NCBI RefSeq assembly: GCF_006517235.1
Contig: NZ_CP041188.1
Coordinates: 3,162,001-3,226,000, forward strand
Reading direction: 5' to 3'
Origin: Pseudarthrobacter sp. NIBRBAC000502772
GTDB lineage: Bacteria > Actinomycetota > Actinomycetes > Actinomycetales > Micrococcaceae
Length of the DNA: 64,000 bases
In this document: positions 1 to 9,615 of the stretch, piece after piece
Layout: each line of letters opens with the position of its first letter
Position numbering within the stretch: the first letter of the stretch is position 1
The notes under the pieces: generated by a model
What the model was told of the DNA's origin: nothing
Databases searched by the model: none
The model's input: only the letters and a program-made list of their open reading frames with translations
Program-made: the position numbers and the translations under genes

Positions 1-1215
1 GACGCCACGTCCATCGGCCTCGGCTCCATGCTCGGGGCCGGCGTTTTTGTCGTCTTCGCCCCCGCCGCCGGCCTGGCCGGAAATTTCCTGGTCCTGTCGG
101 TCCTGATCGCGGGTGCCGTGGCCTACTGCAACGCGGTGGCCTCCGCGGAACTGGCTGCACGGTATCCGGCCAGCGGCGGAACGTACGTGTACGGCCGGAA
201 GCGCCTGGGAGAATGGCCCGGTTTCCTGGCCGGCTGGGGATTCGTCAGCGGCAAGACGGCCTCCTGCGCCGCCATGGCCCTGACGTTCGGCCACTACGTG
301 TCACCGGGCTACGCGGTGCCGGTTGCCATCGCTGCGGTGGTGTCGCTGACCGCTGTGAACCTGTTTGGCATTACCCGCACCGCATTCCTGACCAGGCTCC
401 TGCTGTGGGTTGTCCTGGCCACCCTGGTGTTTGTTGCCGCTGCCGCCATCGTGGGGCCGCATCCTGCGGACTTTTCGGCAGGCGGAACGTCCGACGGCGG
501 AGCTACCGCCGGCTTTAGTGGCGTGCTGCCGGCCGCCGGCCTGATGTTCTTCGCCTTCGCGGGGTACGCCCGCATCGCCACCCTCGGAGAGGAAGTCAAG
601 GACCCGGCCAGGACCATTCCGCGTGCGATCCTGGCGGCGCTCGCCGGCGCCTTCGCCATCTACCTGGCGTTGGCGCTGCTGCTCCAAAACCACTTGGCCG
701 AAGGCAGGCTGGCCGCCACTTCGGCCCCGTTGCTGGACGCCGTGGTCAATTCGCAGCTCGCCGCCGGAGCGCCAGTGGTTCAGGCCGGCGCGGCAGCGGC
801 GTGCCTGGGTGCGTTGCTGGCGCTCATTACCGGAGTGGGGCGCACCACCCTTGCCATGGCGCGGGAACGCGACCTGCCGGCGCCCCTGGCACGGGTGGGC
901 GGCAAGCACACGGTGCCGTTCGTGGCAGAACTGGCGGTGGCCGCCGTCGTGATTTTCCTGATCCTGACCACTGACGTGATGACTGTGGTGGGGTTCTCCA
1001 GCTTCGGTGTGCTCATCTACTACGCGGTGACGAACGCCGCCGCGTACACCCTGGAGGAGCACCCGGCCCACGGCCCCCGGTGGCTCAATGTGGTTGGCTT
1101 CATCAGCTGCCTGCTGCTGGCCTTCACGCTGCCGCCCGTCTCAGTGCTGGGGATGGCCGCCGTGCTGGCCGCCGGCGCGGCCGGCCGGTTCGTAGTGCTT
1201 CGGCTGCGCCGCTAG
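1..1215 (+). CDS. APC-family amino acid permease, 5' end missing
   Basis: Multi-pass cytoplasmic-membrane transporter of the amino acid-polyamine-organocation superfamily; the substrate cannot be told from sequence. The frame is open from the first base of the window, and the residues before the first internal ATG (position 28) already form the conserved first helix (IGLGSMLGAGVF), so the true start lies upstream. About 404 codons are visible with roughly ten to eleven hydrophobic segments, plus the family's FFAFAGYARIATLGEEVKDP stretch (about bases 550-600). The stop at 1213-1215 lies 21 bp from the hisS stop, so the two genes converge. The missing part is probably only the short N-terminal cytoplasmic tail. 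Confidence 0.88.
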   Translation, partial: DATSIGLGSMLGAGVFVVFAPAAGLAGNFLVLSVLIAGAVAYCNAVASAELAARYPASGGTYVYGRKRLGEWPGFLAGWGFVSGKTASCAAMALTFGHYVSPGYAVPVAIAAVVSLTAVNLFGITRTAFLTRLLLWVVLATLVFVAAAAIVGPHPADFSAGGTSDGGATAGFSGVLPAAGLMFFAFAGYARIATLGEEVKDPARTIPRAILAALAGAFAIYLALALLLQNHLAEGRLAATSAPLLDAVVNSQLAAGAPVVQAGAAAACLGALLALITGVGRTTLAMARERDLPAPLARVGGKHTVPFVAELAVAAVVIFLILTTDVMTVVGFSSFGVLIYYAVTNAAAYTLEEHPAHGPRWLNVVGFISCLLLAFTLPPVSVLGMAAVLAAGAAGRFVVLRLRR

Positions 1216-1236
1216 CCGCCGCCAACACCGGGCCGG

Positions 1237-2622
1237 TCAGGCCGGCTGGGCTGCTGCCGCTGGCACCTGGACTGTTGTGACCTGGACGTTAAGGTCTTCC
1301 GACGGCGGTGTCCAGGTTGCGGGATCAGCGTCGGCCTGCGCGCCGGACCGGATGTCCTTGACCTGGTGCTTGCCGTCGTCGTCGGTGAACCAGACGAACG
1401 GGATCCCGCGGCGGTCCGCGAATTTGATCTGCTTCCCGAACTTCTCGGCCTTGGCAGCGACTTCGGTGGCGATGCCCCGGCTGCGGAGCTGGGCGGCAAC
1501 GTCCTGCGCGGCACCCCAGCTGTCATCAGTGGTGAGCGCCACCAGCACGGCGGTGGGCACCGAACGGGAGGCCTTGGCCAGGTCCTGGCTCAGGATGCGC
1601 GACACCAGCCGCGTCACACCGATGGAGAGGCCGACGCCGGGGAACTTGCGGTTGCCCTTGCTCGCTAACGCGTCGTAGCGGCCGCCGGAGCAGATGGAAC
1701 CGAGCTGTTCGTGGCCCACCAGGACCGTCTCCACCACCGTGCCGGTGTAGTAATCCAGGCCGCGGGCGATGCTGAGATCGGCAACAACCTTGCCCGGCGC
1801 GCGCTGCACGGCGGCCTCGATCACCTGTTCGAGTTCATTCAAACCCTCCTCAAGGAGGTCGTTCGTCACGCCGAGCGCACGGACCTGGGCCACAAACGAG
1901 GTGTCCTCGGTACGGATTCCTGCCAGCTTCAGCGCGGCCTGCGCCTGGTCATCAGTAGCACCCAGTTCGGTCTTGAGCAGCTCTGCGACCTTGGCTGCGC
2001 CGATCTTTTCCAGCTTGTCGATGCTGCGGAGCACGCCGGCGGTGTCATCCAGGCCGATGCCGCGGTAGAAGCCTTCGGCAAGCTTGCGGTTGTTGATCCG
2101 GAGGCGGAAGTCCGGAATCGGCAGTGCGCTCAAGGCTTCGGCAATGACCAGGGCAATCTCCACGTCATAGCGGAACGGCAGCTCGCCGTCGCCCACCACA
2201 TCGATGTCTGCCTGGGTGAATTCGCGGGCCCGGCCTTCCTGGGGCCGCTCCCCGCGCCAGACTTTCTGGATCTGGTAGCGCCGGAACGGGAACGCGAGGT
2301 ACCCGGCGTTCTCGACGACGTACCGCGCAAAAGGCACCGTGAGGTCGAAGTGCAGCGCGAGGGCGTTGGGGTCGGCTTTGCCGGCCTTGCCCGCGTCGGA
2401 GGTGTCGGCGTCGTCGTCCTGAAGGCGGCTGAGGCCGTAGACCTCCTTATCAATCTCACCCTTGCGCAGCAGTTGGCCCACGGTTTCCACGGCACGGGTC
2501 TCGATGGACGCGAAGCCGTGCAGCTCAAAAACCTTGCGCAGGGTGTCCAGCACGTGCAGCTCCACCAGCCGCTCCTCGGGAAGCCACTCGGGGAATCCGG
2601 ACAGGGAGGCTGTGCGTGCCAT
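1237..2622 (-). CDS. hisS: Histidine--tRNA ligase
   Basis: Charges tRNA-His with histidine in the cytoplasm; class II aminoacyl-tRNA synthetase, 461 aa. Visible features are the N-terminal activation region (LHFDLTVPFARY, residues 90-101), motif 2 with RAREFTQADID (131-141), the histidine-specific ARGLDYYTG (286-294), CSGGRYD (311-317), the motif 3 segment GVGLSIGVTRL (329-339) and a C-terminal anticodon-binding domain ending in an Ala-rich tail. The ATG at 2622 is preceded by an AGAGGAG ribosome site. A 233-bp gap separates it from the divergent cyclophilin gene and should hold both promoters. No T-box leader could be recognised. Confidence 0.97.
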   Translation of the reverse strand: MARTASLSGFPEWLPEERLVELHVLDTLRKVFELHGFASIETRAVETVGQLLRKGEIDKEVYGLSRLQDDDADTSDAGKAGKADPNALALHFDLTVPFARYVVENAGYLAFPFRRYQIQKVWRGERPQEGRAREFTQADIDVVGDGELPFRYDVEIALVIAEALSALPIPDFRLRINNRKLAEGFYRGIGLDDTAGVLRSIDKLEKIGAAKVAELLKTELGATDDQAQAALKLAGIRTEDTSFVAQVRALGVTNDLLEEGLNELEQVIEAAVQRAPGKVVADLSIARGLDYYTGTVVETVLVGHEQLGSICSGGRYDALASKGNRKFPGVGLSIGVTRLVSRILSQDLAKASRSVPTAVLVALTTDDSWGAAQDVAAQLRSRGIATEVAAKAEKFGKQIKFADRRGIPFVWFTDDDGKHQVKDIRSGAQADADPATWTPPSEDLNVQVTTVQVPAAAAQPA

Positions 2623-2855
2623 GGTGGATGTTCTCCTCTTGATGAAGGGTTGCCTGGGACTTTACCCGGCATTCCGCCCGAAACGGGCGGGGAACGGCGG
2701 CAGTCCGGCAACTCATGCATAAACTATGTGCGGCAGTCAGTTTATGCGTCATCCGCCGGCATCTCTAATACGGCGGCCGGCACCGCAACGCTGCCGGCAG
2801 ACAACCGCCTCCGGATTCAGTTCCTACCGGACGCGGCCCGATACAAGGAGGACCA

Positions 2856-3656
2856 TTGGCGGCCAGTTCACGCAGCGCCCGCGAAGCCAAACGGCGCATC
2901 CAGCAGATGGAGGCAAAGCGCGAGCTGCGGCGGGACCAGGAGAAACGCCGCAAGCGCGACAACCTCATCGCTGCCTGCGCCGGAACCGCCGCCGTCCTGC
3001 TCGCCGTCGTGCTTCAGTTCACTGTCTTTGCCGGCAATCCCACTGAACAGGAATTCGCCGCCGCGGAGGCCGGCCTGACCAGCCCAAGCGACTCCCCCAC
3101 GCCTTCCGCGCCCGCCACGAACGGCGCGAACATCCCGGCCCCGGACACTGCCGCCGGAAAGGTGTTCACTGGTGAACTGGCACTGAACGGGAACGTGCTC
3201 GGCGTCGAAATCGACGGTACCAAGGCACCCCAGGCTGCCGCGGTCTTCAAAGCACTGACGGACGAGGGCTTCTACAACGGCAGCGCGTGCCACCGGCTGA
3301 CCACGGGCGAAACCTTCGGACTCCTGCAGTGCGGTGGCGCCACCGCTGCTGCCGACCCCGAGTACACCTGGGGTCCCCTCGAAAACACCCCGGTAGACAA
3401 CATGTACCCTGCGGGCACGATTGCCATCGCCCGGTCCGGCGACAACGCCTACGGTAATGGCAAGCAGTTCTTTGTGGTCTACAAAGACACGTTGATTCCC
3501 GCCGACTCTGCCGGGGGCTATACGGTGGTGGGCAAGGTGACCTCTGGAATGGAAGCAGTCAATGCCATTGCCGCCGCGGGAATCAAGCCCGGCTCCAGCG
3601 CATCAGACGGCGCACCTGTGCAACCAGTCACGATAGACTCGGTTTCTCTGAAGTAG
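2856..3656 (+). CDS. Membrane-anchored cyclophilin-type peptidyl-prolyl isomerase
   Basis: Predicted peptidyl-prolyl cis-trans isomerase acting outside the cytoplasmic membrane, 266 aa. A strongly basic, charged N-terminus (residues 1-38) is followed by one membrane segment (about 40-60), a Pro/Ser/Thr linker, and a cyclophilin domain from about residue 100 with the catalytic-Arg loop in the form CHRL, then QFFVVY and a Gly-rich end. The fold is somewhat divergent from cytoplasmic PpiA, as usual for actinobacterial anchored forms. The start is TTG at 2856 with an AAGGAGG site five bases upstream; no better start exists. It stands alone, divergent from hisS. Confidence 0.88.
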   Translation: MAASSRSAREAKRRIQQMEAKRELRRDQEKRRKRDNLIAACAGTAAVLLAVVLQFTVFAGNPTEQEFAAAEAGLTSPSDSPTPSAPATNGANIPAPDTAAGKVFTGELALNGNVLGVEIDGTKAPQAAAVFKALTDEGFYNGSACHRLTTGETFGLLQCGGATAAADPEYTWGPLENTPVDNMYPAGTIAIARSGDNAYGNGKQFFVVYKDTLIPADSAGGYTVVGKVTSGMEAVNAIAAAGIKPGSSASDGAPVQPVTIDSVSLK

Positions 3657-3723
3657 GAAGCCGGGCCTTTACGGCCGCGGTGCAGTACGTGAGTATTTCC
3701 CTCCAAGCGAAAGACTTTTAGCG

Positions 3724-5370
3724 GTGACAGACAGTCAGAAATCCGACGAAACAGCAGCAGACCTGACCGAGGTAACGGCCCCCGTGGCTGACCAGGCAGA
3801 CGCTGTCCAGGCAACCGCCGAACAGGCCACGGTTGACGAAACCGCGGCTGAAGCGGTCGTGGATCCCGAGGGCGTGGCCGTCCAGGCCGAAGATGCCGAG
3901 GCCGCAGCGGCCCCGGTGGAACGTACCGAGGTCCCGGCCGCCCCGGTTGAAGAGAGCGCGGCTGAAGAAGAGAGCGCGGCCGACGAAGCCCCGGCTCCGG
4001 CACCCGCGCCTGCTCCGGCACCTCGACCCGCCCCGTCACCGGCAGCCTTCGCTGCCCGGCCCAAGCCGGCAGCAGCCGCACCTGTGGCAGCACCGGCACC
4101 CGTCGCCTCGGCAACTTCGCTGGCGGAAGCGGCAAAGTGGGGCCGTGTCGAGGGTGACGGCCACGTATTCCTGACGATCGACGGCGACGAGCACCCGGTG
4201 GGCCAGTACCCCGGCGTCAGCAATGACGAAGCCCTTGCCTACTTCGCGCGGAAGCATGACGACATTGTTGCGCAGGTCCTGCTCCTGGAGCAGCGCATCA
4301 GCTCCAAGGCGCCCAGCACCGATATGCAGAAGACCGTCACGCACCTGCGCGAGCAGCTGGCGGAGCGGAACATGGTGGGAGACCTCCGTTCCACCGAAGC
4401 ACGGCTCGACGCTGTTTCCGTTCAGATCGCAGAACTCGAAAAGGCAGAGAAGGCAGAACACGACGCCGTTCGCTCCGCCGAGCTCGCGGCCCGCGAGGCC
4501 ATCGTGGCCGAAGCCGAAGAGATCTCGGGGCAGGATCCCGCACAGATCCAATGGAAGACCTCCAGCGCCCGGATGAACGATCTTTTTGAAAGCTGGAAGA
4601 CAGCCCAGAAGGGCGGCATCCGGCTTGGCCGCAGCAACGAGGACGCCTTGTGGAAGCGGTTCCGTGCCGCCCGCACCGTCTTCGACCGTCACCGCCGCGC
4701 CTACTTCTCCCAGCTGGACAGCACCAACTCGGCCGCAAAATCGGCCAAGGAGAAGCTCATCGCCGAAGCCGAGGCCCTGTCCTCATCCACCGACTGGGGC
4801 TTCGCCGCGGGCGAATACCGCCGGCTCATGGACGAATGGAAGGCCTCACCGCGCGCCAGCCGCAAGGACGACGACGCCCTCTGGGCCCGTTTCCGTGCCG
4901 CCCAGGACGTGTTCTTCACGCACCGGCAGGCAGCCAACGAGGAGATCGACCAGGAATACGCCGCCAACCTCACGGTGAAGGAAGCGCTCCTCGTCGAAGC
5001 GAACAGCATTCTGCCGGTCAAGGACCTGGCCGCGGCCAAGAAGGCGCTCCAGTCTGTCCGGGACCGCTGGGAAGAAGCCGGTAAGGTGCCCCGCGCCGAC
5101 ATGGGCCGCATCGAAGCCGGCCTCCGCAAGGTGGAGGACGCTGTCCGCAACGCCGAAGAGGAAAACTGGCAGCGCTCCAACCCGGAGACGAAGGCCCGCA
5201 CCAACAGCGCCCTGTCGCAGCTGGAAGCAGCCATTTCCGGCCTGCAGGACGATCTCGCCAAGGCCGAGAAAGCCGGCGACCAGCGCAAGATCAAGGGGGC
5301 CCGCGAAGCCCTCGAGGCGAGGCAGGCCTGGTTGGACCAGATCCAGCGCTCGGCCAGCGAGCTTTCCTAG
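3724..5370 (+). CDS. DUF349 repeat protein
   Basis: Unknown function. 548 aa with a GTG start at 3724. Residues 1-135 are low-complexity and rich in Ala, Glu and Pro (acidic, probably disordered). The rest is mostly charged alpha helix with repeated W-K-x-(x)-G/A blocks (for example WKTSSARMNDLFESWK and WGFAAGEYRRLMDEWK) followed by DALWxRFRAA, which is the DUF349 repeat present in three or more copies. No signal peptide or membrane segment is present. The gene sits between the cyclophilin and a perfect hairpin terminator. A structural or RNA/DNA-binding helical role is possible but not shown. Confidence 0.85.
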   Translation: MTDSQKSDETAADLTEVTAPVADQADAVQATAEQATVDETAAEAVVDPEGVAVQAEDAEAAAAPVERTEVPAAPVEESAAEEESAADEAPAPAPAPAPAPRPAPSPAAFAARPKPAAAAPVAAPAPVASATSLAEAAKWGRVEGDGHVFLTIDGDEHPVGQYPGVSNDEALAYFARKHDDIVAQVLLLEQRISSKAPSTDMQKTVTHLREQLAERNMVGDLRSTEARLDAVSVQIAELEKAEKAEHDAVRSAELAAREAIVAEAEEISGQDPAQIQWKTSSARMNDLFESWKTAQKGGIRLGRSNEDALWKRFRAARTVFDRHRRAYFSQLDSTNSAAKSAKEKLIAEAEALSSSTDWGFAAGEYRRLMDEWKASPRASRKDDDALWARFRAAQDVFFTHRQAANEEIDQEYAANLTVKEALLVEANSILPVKDLAAAKKALQSVRDRWEEAGKVPRADMGRIEAGLRKVEDAVRNAEEENWQRSNPETKARTNSALSQLEAAISGLQDDLAKAEKAGDQRKIKGAREALEARQAWLDQIQRSASELS

Positions 5371-5413
5371 CAGTTATTTTGTAGGACGCCTTTCATCAGG
5401 CGTCTGTCGCAGG

Positions 5414-5465
5414 GCGCACAGGCCCGGTCCCGGTTATCCACATAACCGGGACCGGGCCTGTGCGC
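5414..5465 (+). terminator. Perfect 24-bp hairpin terminator after the DUF349 gene
   Basis: Inverted repeat with 24 uninterrupted pairs (left arm 5414-5437, right arm 5442-5465) and a four-base loop CCAC. It begins 43 bp after the DUF349 stop and ends just before the next plus-strand gene. No U-tract follows, as usual in high-GC actinobacteria. A smaller stem (GACGCC/GGCGTC, 5385-5404) lies in front of it. Confidence 0.75.
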
Positions 5466-5494
5466 ATTAAGGGAAGACGCGACAGGATGGGGGG

Positions 5495-6322
5495 ATGGCC
5501 ACCTCCCCACCACCCCAATACCCGGACCTGTATTCGCCGGGCAGGCCTTTCGCGTGGCCCGAACTCCAGTCGCTGGCAGCGGACGGTGTCCTGGCGCAGT
5601 TCCACCAGCACGGCTTCACGTTGCCGGATGCTCCCGCGTCACCCCAGGTGCGGGCCAGAACGGTGGCCAACGCGGTTCCGGCGGCCGTCAGGCAACGCGT
5701 GGTGGCCGGGCGGATGACGGCGGCCTGGATCTACGGCTGTGCGGCTGAACCGGACCGGCTGGCCTTGCTTGTGGATGCGAAGCGGCGGATTTCAAGCCTC
5801 CGCAACACAAGGGGCTGCACGCTCCATGAAGTCCGGCTTGGTCCGTTCGACGTTGTCAGCATGGGCGGGCTGATGGTGTCGAGTCCACTCCGCACCGCCG
5901 TCGACATCGCCCTGCATGTCGACGCCCACCGGGCCCTGCCAGCACTGGCGGGGTTGCTGGCCCGTCCGGAGCGGGACGTGCGGCTGCGCCTGCTGATTCT
6001 GGCCATTGAGGCCAGCCCGCGGGTCCCCCACAAACGGGCCGCACTGGAAAAGCTGGCCTTGCTAGCTCCGGCGCTTGTTACCGGTGGTCCGGTAGACGTC
6101 GAACACGCCGTCGATGCGCCGCACGGCACTGAGAACGTGGCTGAGGTACTTGGGGTCGCCCATCTCGAAGGCGAACCTGGAGATGGCCACCCTGTCGGTG
6201 GAGGTGTTCACGCTGGCCGCCAGAATGTTGACGTGGTTCTCGGACAGGACACGCGTGACGTCCGAGAGCAGGGACTTCCGGTCCAGCGCCTCAACCTGGA
6301 TCTCCACCAGGAAAACACTTGA
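5495..6322 (+). CDS. AbiEi-like antitoxin-family protein, 3' end overlapping rel
   Basis: About 190 recognisable residues resemble the C-terminal half of AbiEi-type type IV antitoxin/transcription-regulator family proteins: [20 protein letters not shown], an [10 protein letters not shown] segment, then a [16 protein letters not shown] helix block. No partner toxin gene is adjacent, and the winged-helix N-terminus is not evident. The ATG at 5495 follows GGGGGATGG. The frame does not stop at the natural end of homology near base 6060 but runs on for about 87 codons antisense to the 3' end of rel; those codons are Gly/Val/His-rich and look like antisense sequence. A TAG sits one frame over at 6063-6065, so a one-base indel may have removed the original stop. 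Confidence 0.55.
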   Translation: MATSPPPQYPDLYSPGRPFAWPELQSLAADGVLAQFHQHGFTLPDAPASPQVRARTVANAVPAAVRQRVVAGRMTAAWIYGCAAEPDRLALLVDAKRRISSLRNTRGCTLHEVRLGPFDVVSMGGLMVSSPLRTAVDIALHVDAHRALPALAGLLARPERDVRLRLLILAIEASPRVPHKRAALEKLALLAPALVTGGPVDVEHAVDAPHGTENVAEVLGVAHLEGEPGDGHPVGGGVHAGRQNVDVVLGQDTRDVREQGLPVQRLNLDLHQENT

Positions 6323-8470
6323 CTGGGTGGGTGCCCAGTCAACCTCGACAATCCTGTCGGGCTGGTCCCGGAGATCCGAAATATTGGTGCAGTCCGTGCG
6401 GTGCACCGAAACCCCGGAGCCGCGGGTGACAAAGCCGAGAATCGGATCCGGCGGAACGGGCGTGCAACAGCGCGCGAGCTTCACCCAGACATCGCCAACG
6501 CCGCGCACCACCACGCCGGAATCGGAGAACTTGGTTTTGGCCACCTGCGTGGGGATGCTGACTTCAGTGATGTCGTCGTCAGTGCTCTCGTTGCCGCCCA
6601 GGCTTTCAACGAGTTTCTCCATGACCGACTGCGCTGACGTATGACCGTCGCCCACGCCGGCGTAGAGGCCCGAGATGTCAACGTACTTGAACTCTGCGGC
6701 TACCGCCGCGAGGGCCTCGTGCGTCATCAGGCGCTGCAGGGGCAGGTTCTGCTTGCGCATGGCGCGGGTCAGGAGTTCCTTGCCACGGTCGATCGCCTCT
6801 TCGCGGCGTTCCTTGCTGAACCACTGGCGGATCTTGTTCCGCGCACGCGCGCTCTTGACGAAATGCTGCCAGTCCTGGCTGGGGCCGGCGCCTTCCGCCT
6901 TCGAAGTGAAGATCTCCACCCAGTCACCGTGGTTTAGCTCGCTGTTGAGCGGGACCAGCTTGCCGTTGACCCGTGCGCCGATGGTGCGGTGTCCCACCTC
7001 GGTGTGGACGGCATAGGCAAAATCCACCGGAGTCGATCCGGCGGGCAGTGCCATGACCTCACCCTTGGGGGTAAAGACAAAGACTTCGCGGGCATTGATC
7101 TCAAACCGCAGCGAGTCCAGGAATTCCCCGGGATCGGACGTTTCCTGCTGCCAGTCCACCAGGGACCTCAGCCAGCCCATGTCACCGTCGCGGGGGCTGC
7201 CCGGCCCGACAGCCGTACGGCTGGGCTGATCCTTGTACTTCCAGTGGGCGGCCACACCGTACTCAGCACGGCGGTGCATTTCGTGGGTCCTGATCTGGAT
7301 CTCCACGGGCTTGCCGCCGGGTCCGATCACCGTGGTGTGCAGCGATTGGTACATATTGAACTTGGGCATGGCGATGTAGTCTTTGAACCGCCCCGGCAGC
7401 GGGTTCCAGCGCGAATGCATGGTGCCCAGGGCGGCATAACAGTCCCGGACCGAATCGACGAGTACACGGACGCCCATGAGGTCGTTGATGTCGTCGAAAT
7501 CCTTGTCCCGGACGATCATCTTCTGGTAGATCGAGTAATAGTGCTTCGGCCTGCCGGTGATAGTGGCCTTGATCCGGGCAGTACGGAGATCCTCAGTGAT
7601 CTGGTCCCGGATGACGCCGAGGCTTTTCTCCCGTTCCGGGGTGCGGTCGCCCACCATCCGGACGATTTCCTCATAGACCTTTGGATAGAGGGCCGCGAAG
7701 GACAGGTCCTCCAACTCCCATTTGATGGTGTTCATGCCCAGGCGGTGGGCCAGGGGCGCGAATATTTCCAGGGTTTCGCGGGCTTTTCGGGCCGATGACT
7801 CCGCGGAGACAAACCGCCAGGTCCGGGCGTTGTGGAGCCTGTCCGCGAGCTTGATCATCAGGACCCGGATGTCCTTGGCCATGGCCACAACCATCTTGCG
7901 GACGGTCTCTGACTGCGCGGCTTCACCAAAGCTGACTTTGTCCAGCTTGGTGACGCCGTCCACCAGCATGGCAACCTCGGGACCGAAGTCCCTTTTGAGG
8001 TCCGCCAGGGTGTAAGGGGTGTCCTCGACCGTGTCGTGCAGCAGCGCCGCGGCGAGGGTGGTTCCGCTGAGGCCCAGCTCAGCGAGGATGGTGGCTACGG
8101 CCACGGGGTGGGTGATGTACGGATCACCGCTCTTGCGCTTCTGCCCACGGTGGCTCTGCTCAGCCACCTCGAAGGCGCGCTGAATAAGATCAAAATCTTC
8201 TTTGGGGTTGTTCGCACGGACGGTACGCAGCAGCGGCTCAAGAATGGGCGAATAGGTTGCCGTGCCGCGGCCGGTCAGCCGGGCAAGACGGGAGCGGGTA
8301 CGTTCGCGGCGTCCGGGAAATGTAGGGCGGGCGCCCGATTTGTCCACGGGAACAACCGGCGCCGGGTGTGCGGAAGCGGTCAGTCCGGCCTGAACTCCGT
8401 GTCCCGGACTGTTATCCCCGCCTGCCGTTGGCACCGATGCCGAACGTTCTTCCAATGAAGCACCCCTCAC
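6062..8470 (-). CDS. rel: Bifunctional (p)ppGpp synthetase/hydrolase Rel
   Basis: Makes and degrades the stringent-response alarmone (p)ppGpp from GTP/GDP and ATP; cytoplasmic, ribosome-associated. 802 aa from a GTG at 8470. Domains in order: a basic, variable N-terminus (1-70); the HD hydrolase with H121, HD 145-146, ED 149-150 and [10 protein letters not shown] 208-217; the synthetase domain starting near [12 protein letters not shown] (306-317), with RDKD at 321-324 (the RxKD form seen in bifunctional enzymes) and [16 protein letters not shown]; a TGS domain ([14 protein letters not shown]); and a C-terminal ACT domain. Both active sites look intact. It lies downstream of secDF after a hairpin terminator, so it probably has its own promoter. 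Confidence 0.97.
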   Translation of the reverse strand: MRGASLEERSASVPTAGGDNSPGHGVQAGLTASAHPAPVVPVDKSGARPTFPGRRERTRSRLARLTGRGTATYSPILEPLLRTVRANNPKEDFDLIQRAFEVAEQSHRGQKRKSGDPYITHPVAVATILAELGLSGTTLAAALLHDTVEDTPYTLADLKRDFGPEVAMLVDGVTKLDKVSFGEAAQSETVRKMVVAMAKDIRVLMIKLADRLHNARTWRFVSAESSARKARETLEIFAPLAHRLGMNTIKWELEDLSFAALYPKVYEEIVRMVGDRTPEREKSLGVIRDQITEDLRTARIKATITGRPKHYYSIYQKMIVRDKDFDDINDLMGVRVLVDSVRDCYAALGTMHSRWNPLPGRFKDYIAMPKFNMYQSLHTTVIGPGGKPVEIQIRTHEMHRRAEYGVAAHWKYKDQPSRTAVGPGSPRDGDMGWLRSLVDWQQETSDPGEFLDSLRFEINAREVFVFTPKGEVMALPAGSTPVDFAYAVHTEVGHRTIGARVNGKLVPLNSELNHGDWVEIFTSKAEGAGPSQDWQHFVKSARARNKIRQWFSKERREEAIDRGKELLTRAMRKQNLPLQRLMTHEALAAVAAEFKYVDISGLYAGVGDGHTSAQSVMEKLVESLGGNESTDDDITEVSIPTQVAKTKFSDSGVVVRGVGDVWVKLARCCTPVPPDPILGFVTRGSGVSVHRTDCTNISDLRDQPDRIVEVDWAPTQSSVFLVEIQVEALDRKSLLSDVTRVLSENHVNILAASVNTSTDRVAISRFAFEMGDPKYLSHVLSAVRRIDGVFDVYRTTGNKRRS

Positions 8471-8537
8471 GACTGTTTAATTACCCCAGTCTATTCCCCC
8501 GCCAGTTCACTTATGTAACCGACGCCTAAATGCGAAA

Positions 8538-8577
8538 CGGGCCGGGCGACGTCGGTATTCCGACGCCGCCCGGCCCG
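8538..8577 (-). terminator. Hairpin terminator after secF
   Basis: Stem of 11 pairs (CGGGCCGGGCG with CGCCCGGCCCG), one A-C mismatch, then six more pairs (CGTCGG/CCGACG) closing on the loop TATT. It lies 15 bp past the secF stop and 67 bp before the rel start, separating the sec operon from rel. Confidence 0.7.
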
Positions 8578-8592
8578 CTGTGGTGCGAAAGG

Positions 8593-9615
8593 TCAGGCCC
8601 CTGCAGGCTCAGCCGATTCTTCGGTCCGGGAGTTGTTCGCGGACCTGCGGTGTTCAACGCGTTTCGCCTGCTTCACCAGTTCAGGTTCGTTCTGGCGCAG
8701 CCAGGCATACATCGGGGCGGCGATAAATATGGTCGCCGCCGTGCCGATCAGGATTCCGACGAACAGTGCCAGGGACAGGTCGCGCAGCGTGCCTGCCCCC
8801 AGCAGGCCGGCACCGATGAACAGGATGGCGCCGACCGGCAGGATGGCCACCATCATGGTGTTGATGGAACGCACCAGGGTCTGGTTGACGGCGAGGTTGA
8901 CTTCCTCACCGAAAGTGCGGCGTGTGGACGCATCCATATCAGCAGTGTTTTCACGGATCTTGTCGAAGACCACCACCGTGTCATACAGCGAGTAGCTGAG
9001 CACCGTCAGGAACCCGATGATGGCAGACGGCGTTACCTCGAAATCGCTGAGGGCGTACACGCCTGCGGTGATGAACATCGTCACCAGCATTCCAGCCATC
9101 GCGGACAGCGACATCTTCCACGTCCGGAAGTACAGCGCCATCAGCACTGCGGCCAGCGCCACAAAGACGATCAGGCCGATCAGGGCCTGCTTCGTGACAT
9201 CCGCACCCCAGGTGGGTCCGATAAAGGTTGAGGTCACTTCGTTGTTGGTGACGCCGTAGGCCGAGGTGAGGCCTTCCTTGATCCTGAGGGTCTCGTCGTC
9301 CGTGAGCTTGTCCGTCTGGATGCGCATGGTGGTACCGGCGACATTGGCCACACGGGGAACGCTGCCGGCCACAACGTCTTCAACAACCTTTTCGCCAAGG
9401 GCCGAGTCGGTGCTCTGCACGTTGGAGACGGTGAACTCCGATCCGCCGCGGAATTCGATGCCAAGGTTGAAGCCGCCCTTGGCAACCGGGATGAGGATTG
9501 ACAGTACGACCGCCACCGCCGCGATGATGAACCACAGTTTCTTGGCACTGACGAAGTTGTAGGAGCGCTTCCCGGTGTAGAGCTCGTTGCCGAAATTGGC
9601 GAAGCTGCTGGACAT
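8593..9615 (-). CDS. secF: Protein translocase subunit SecF
   Basis: Membrane component of the SecDF complex that uses the proton gradient to help SecYEG/SecA-driven export. 340 aa with six predicted membrane helices: a first helix near residues 28-46, then a large extracytoplasmic domain beginning FNLGIEFRGGSEFTV (the family hallmark), then five clustered C-terminal helices with the segment IGFLTVLSYSLYDTVVVFDKIREN (D and R of the proton path). The start ATG overlaps the secD stop by one base (TAATG), giving tight translational coupling. The C-terminus is a basic and acidic tail. Confidence 0.96.
   Translation of the reverse strand: MSSSFANFGNELYTGKRSYNFVSAKKLWFIIAAVAVVLSILIPVAKGGFNLGIEFRGGSEFTVSNVQSTDSALGEKVVEDVVAGSVPRVANVAGTTMRIQTDKLTDDETLRIKEGLTSAYGVTNNEVTSTFIGPTWGADVTKQALIGLIVFVALAAVLMALYFRTWKMSLSAMAGMLVTMFITAGVYALSDFEVTPSAIIGFLTVLSYSLYDTVVVFDKIRENTADMDASTRRTFGEEVNLAVNQTLVRSINTMMVAILPVGAILFIGAGLLGAGTLRDLSLALFVGILIGTAATIFIAAPMYAWLRQNEPELVKQAKRVEHRRSANNSRTEESAEPAGA

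Noticed and set aside
2623..2855. Possible T-box or other leader in front of hisS
   Set aside because: No specifier or antiterminator motif could be made out; only promoter space for the two divergent genes is evident.
1711..3078. 455-codon plus-strand frame covering the hisS start and the following gap
   Set aside because: Mostly antisense to hisS, then crosses the cyclophilin gene start in another frame; no homology.
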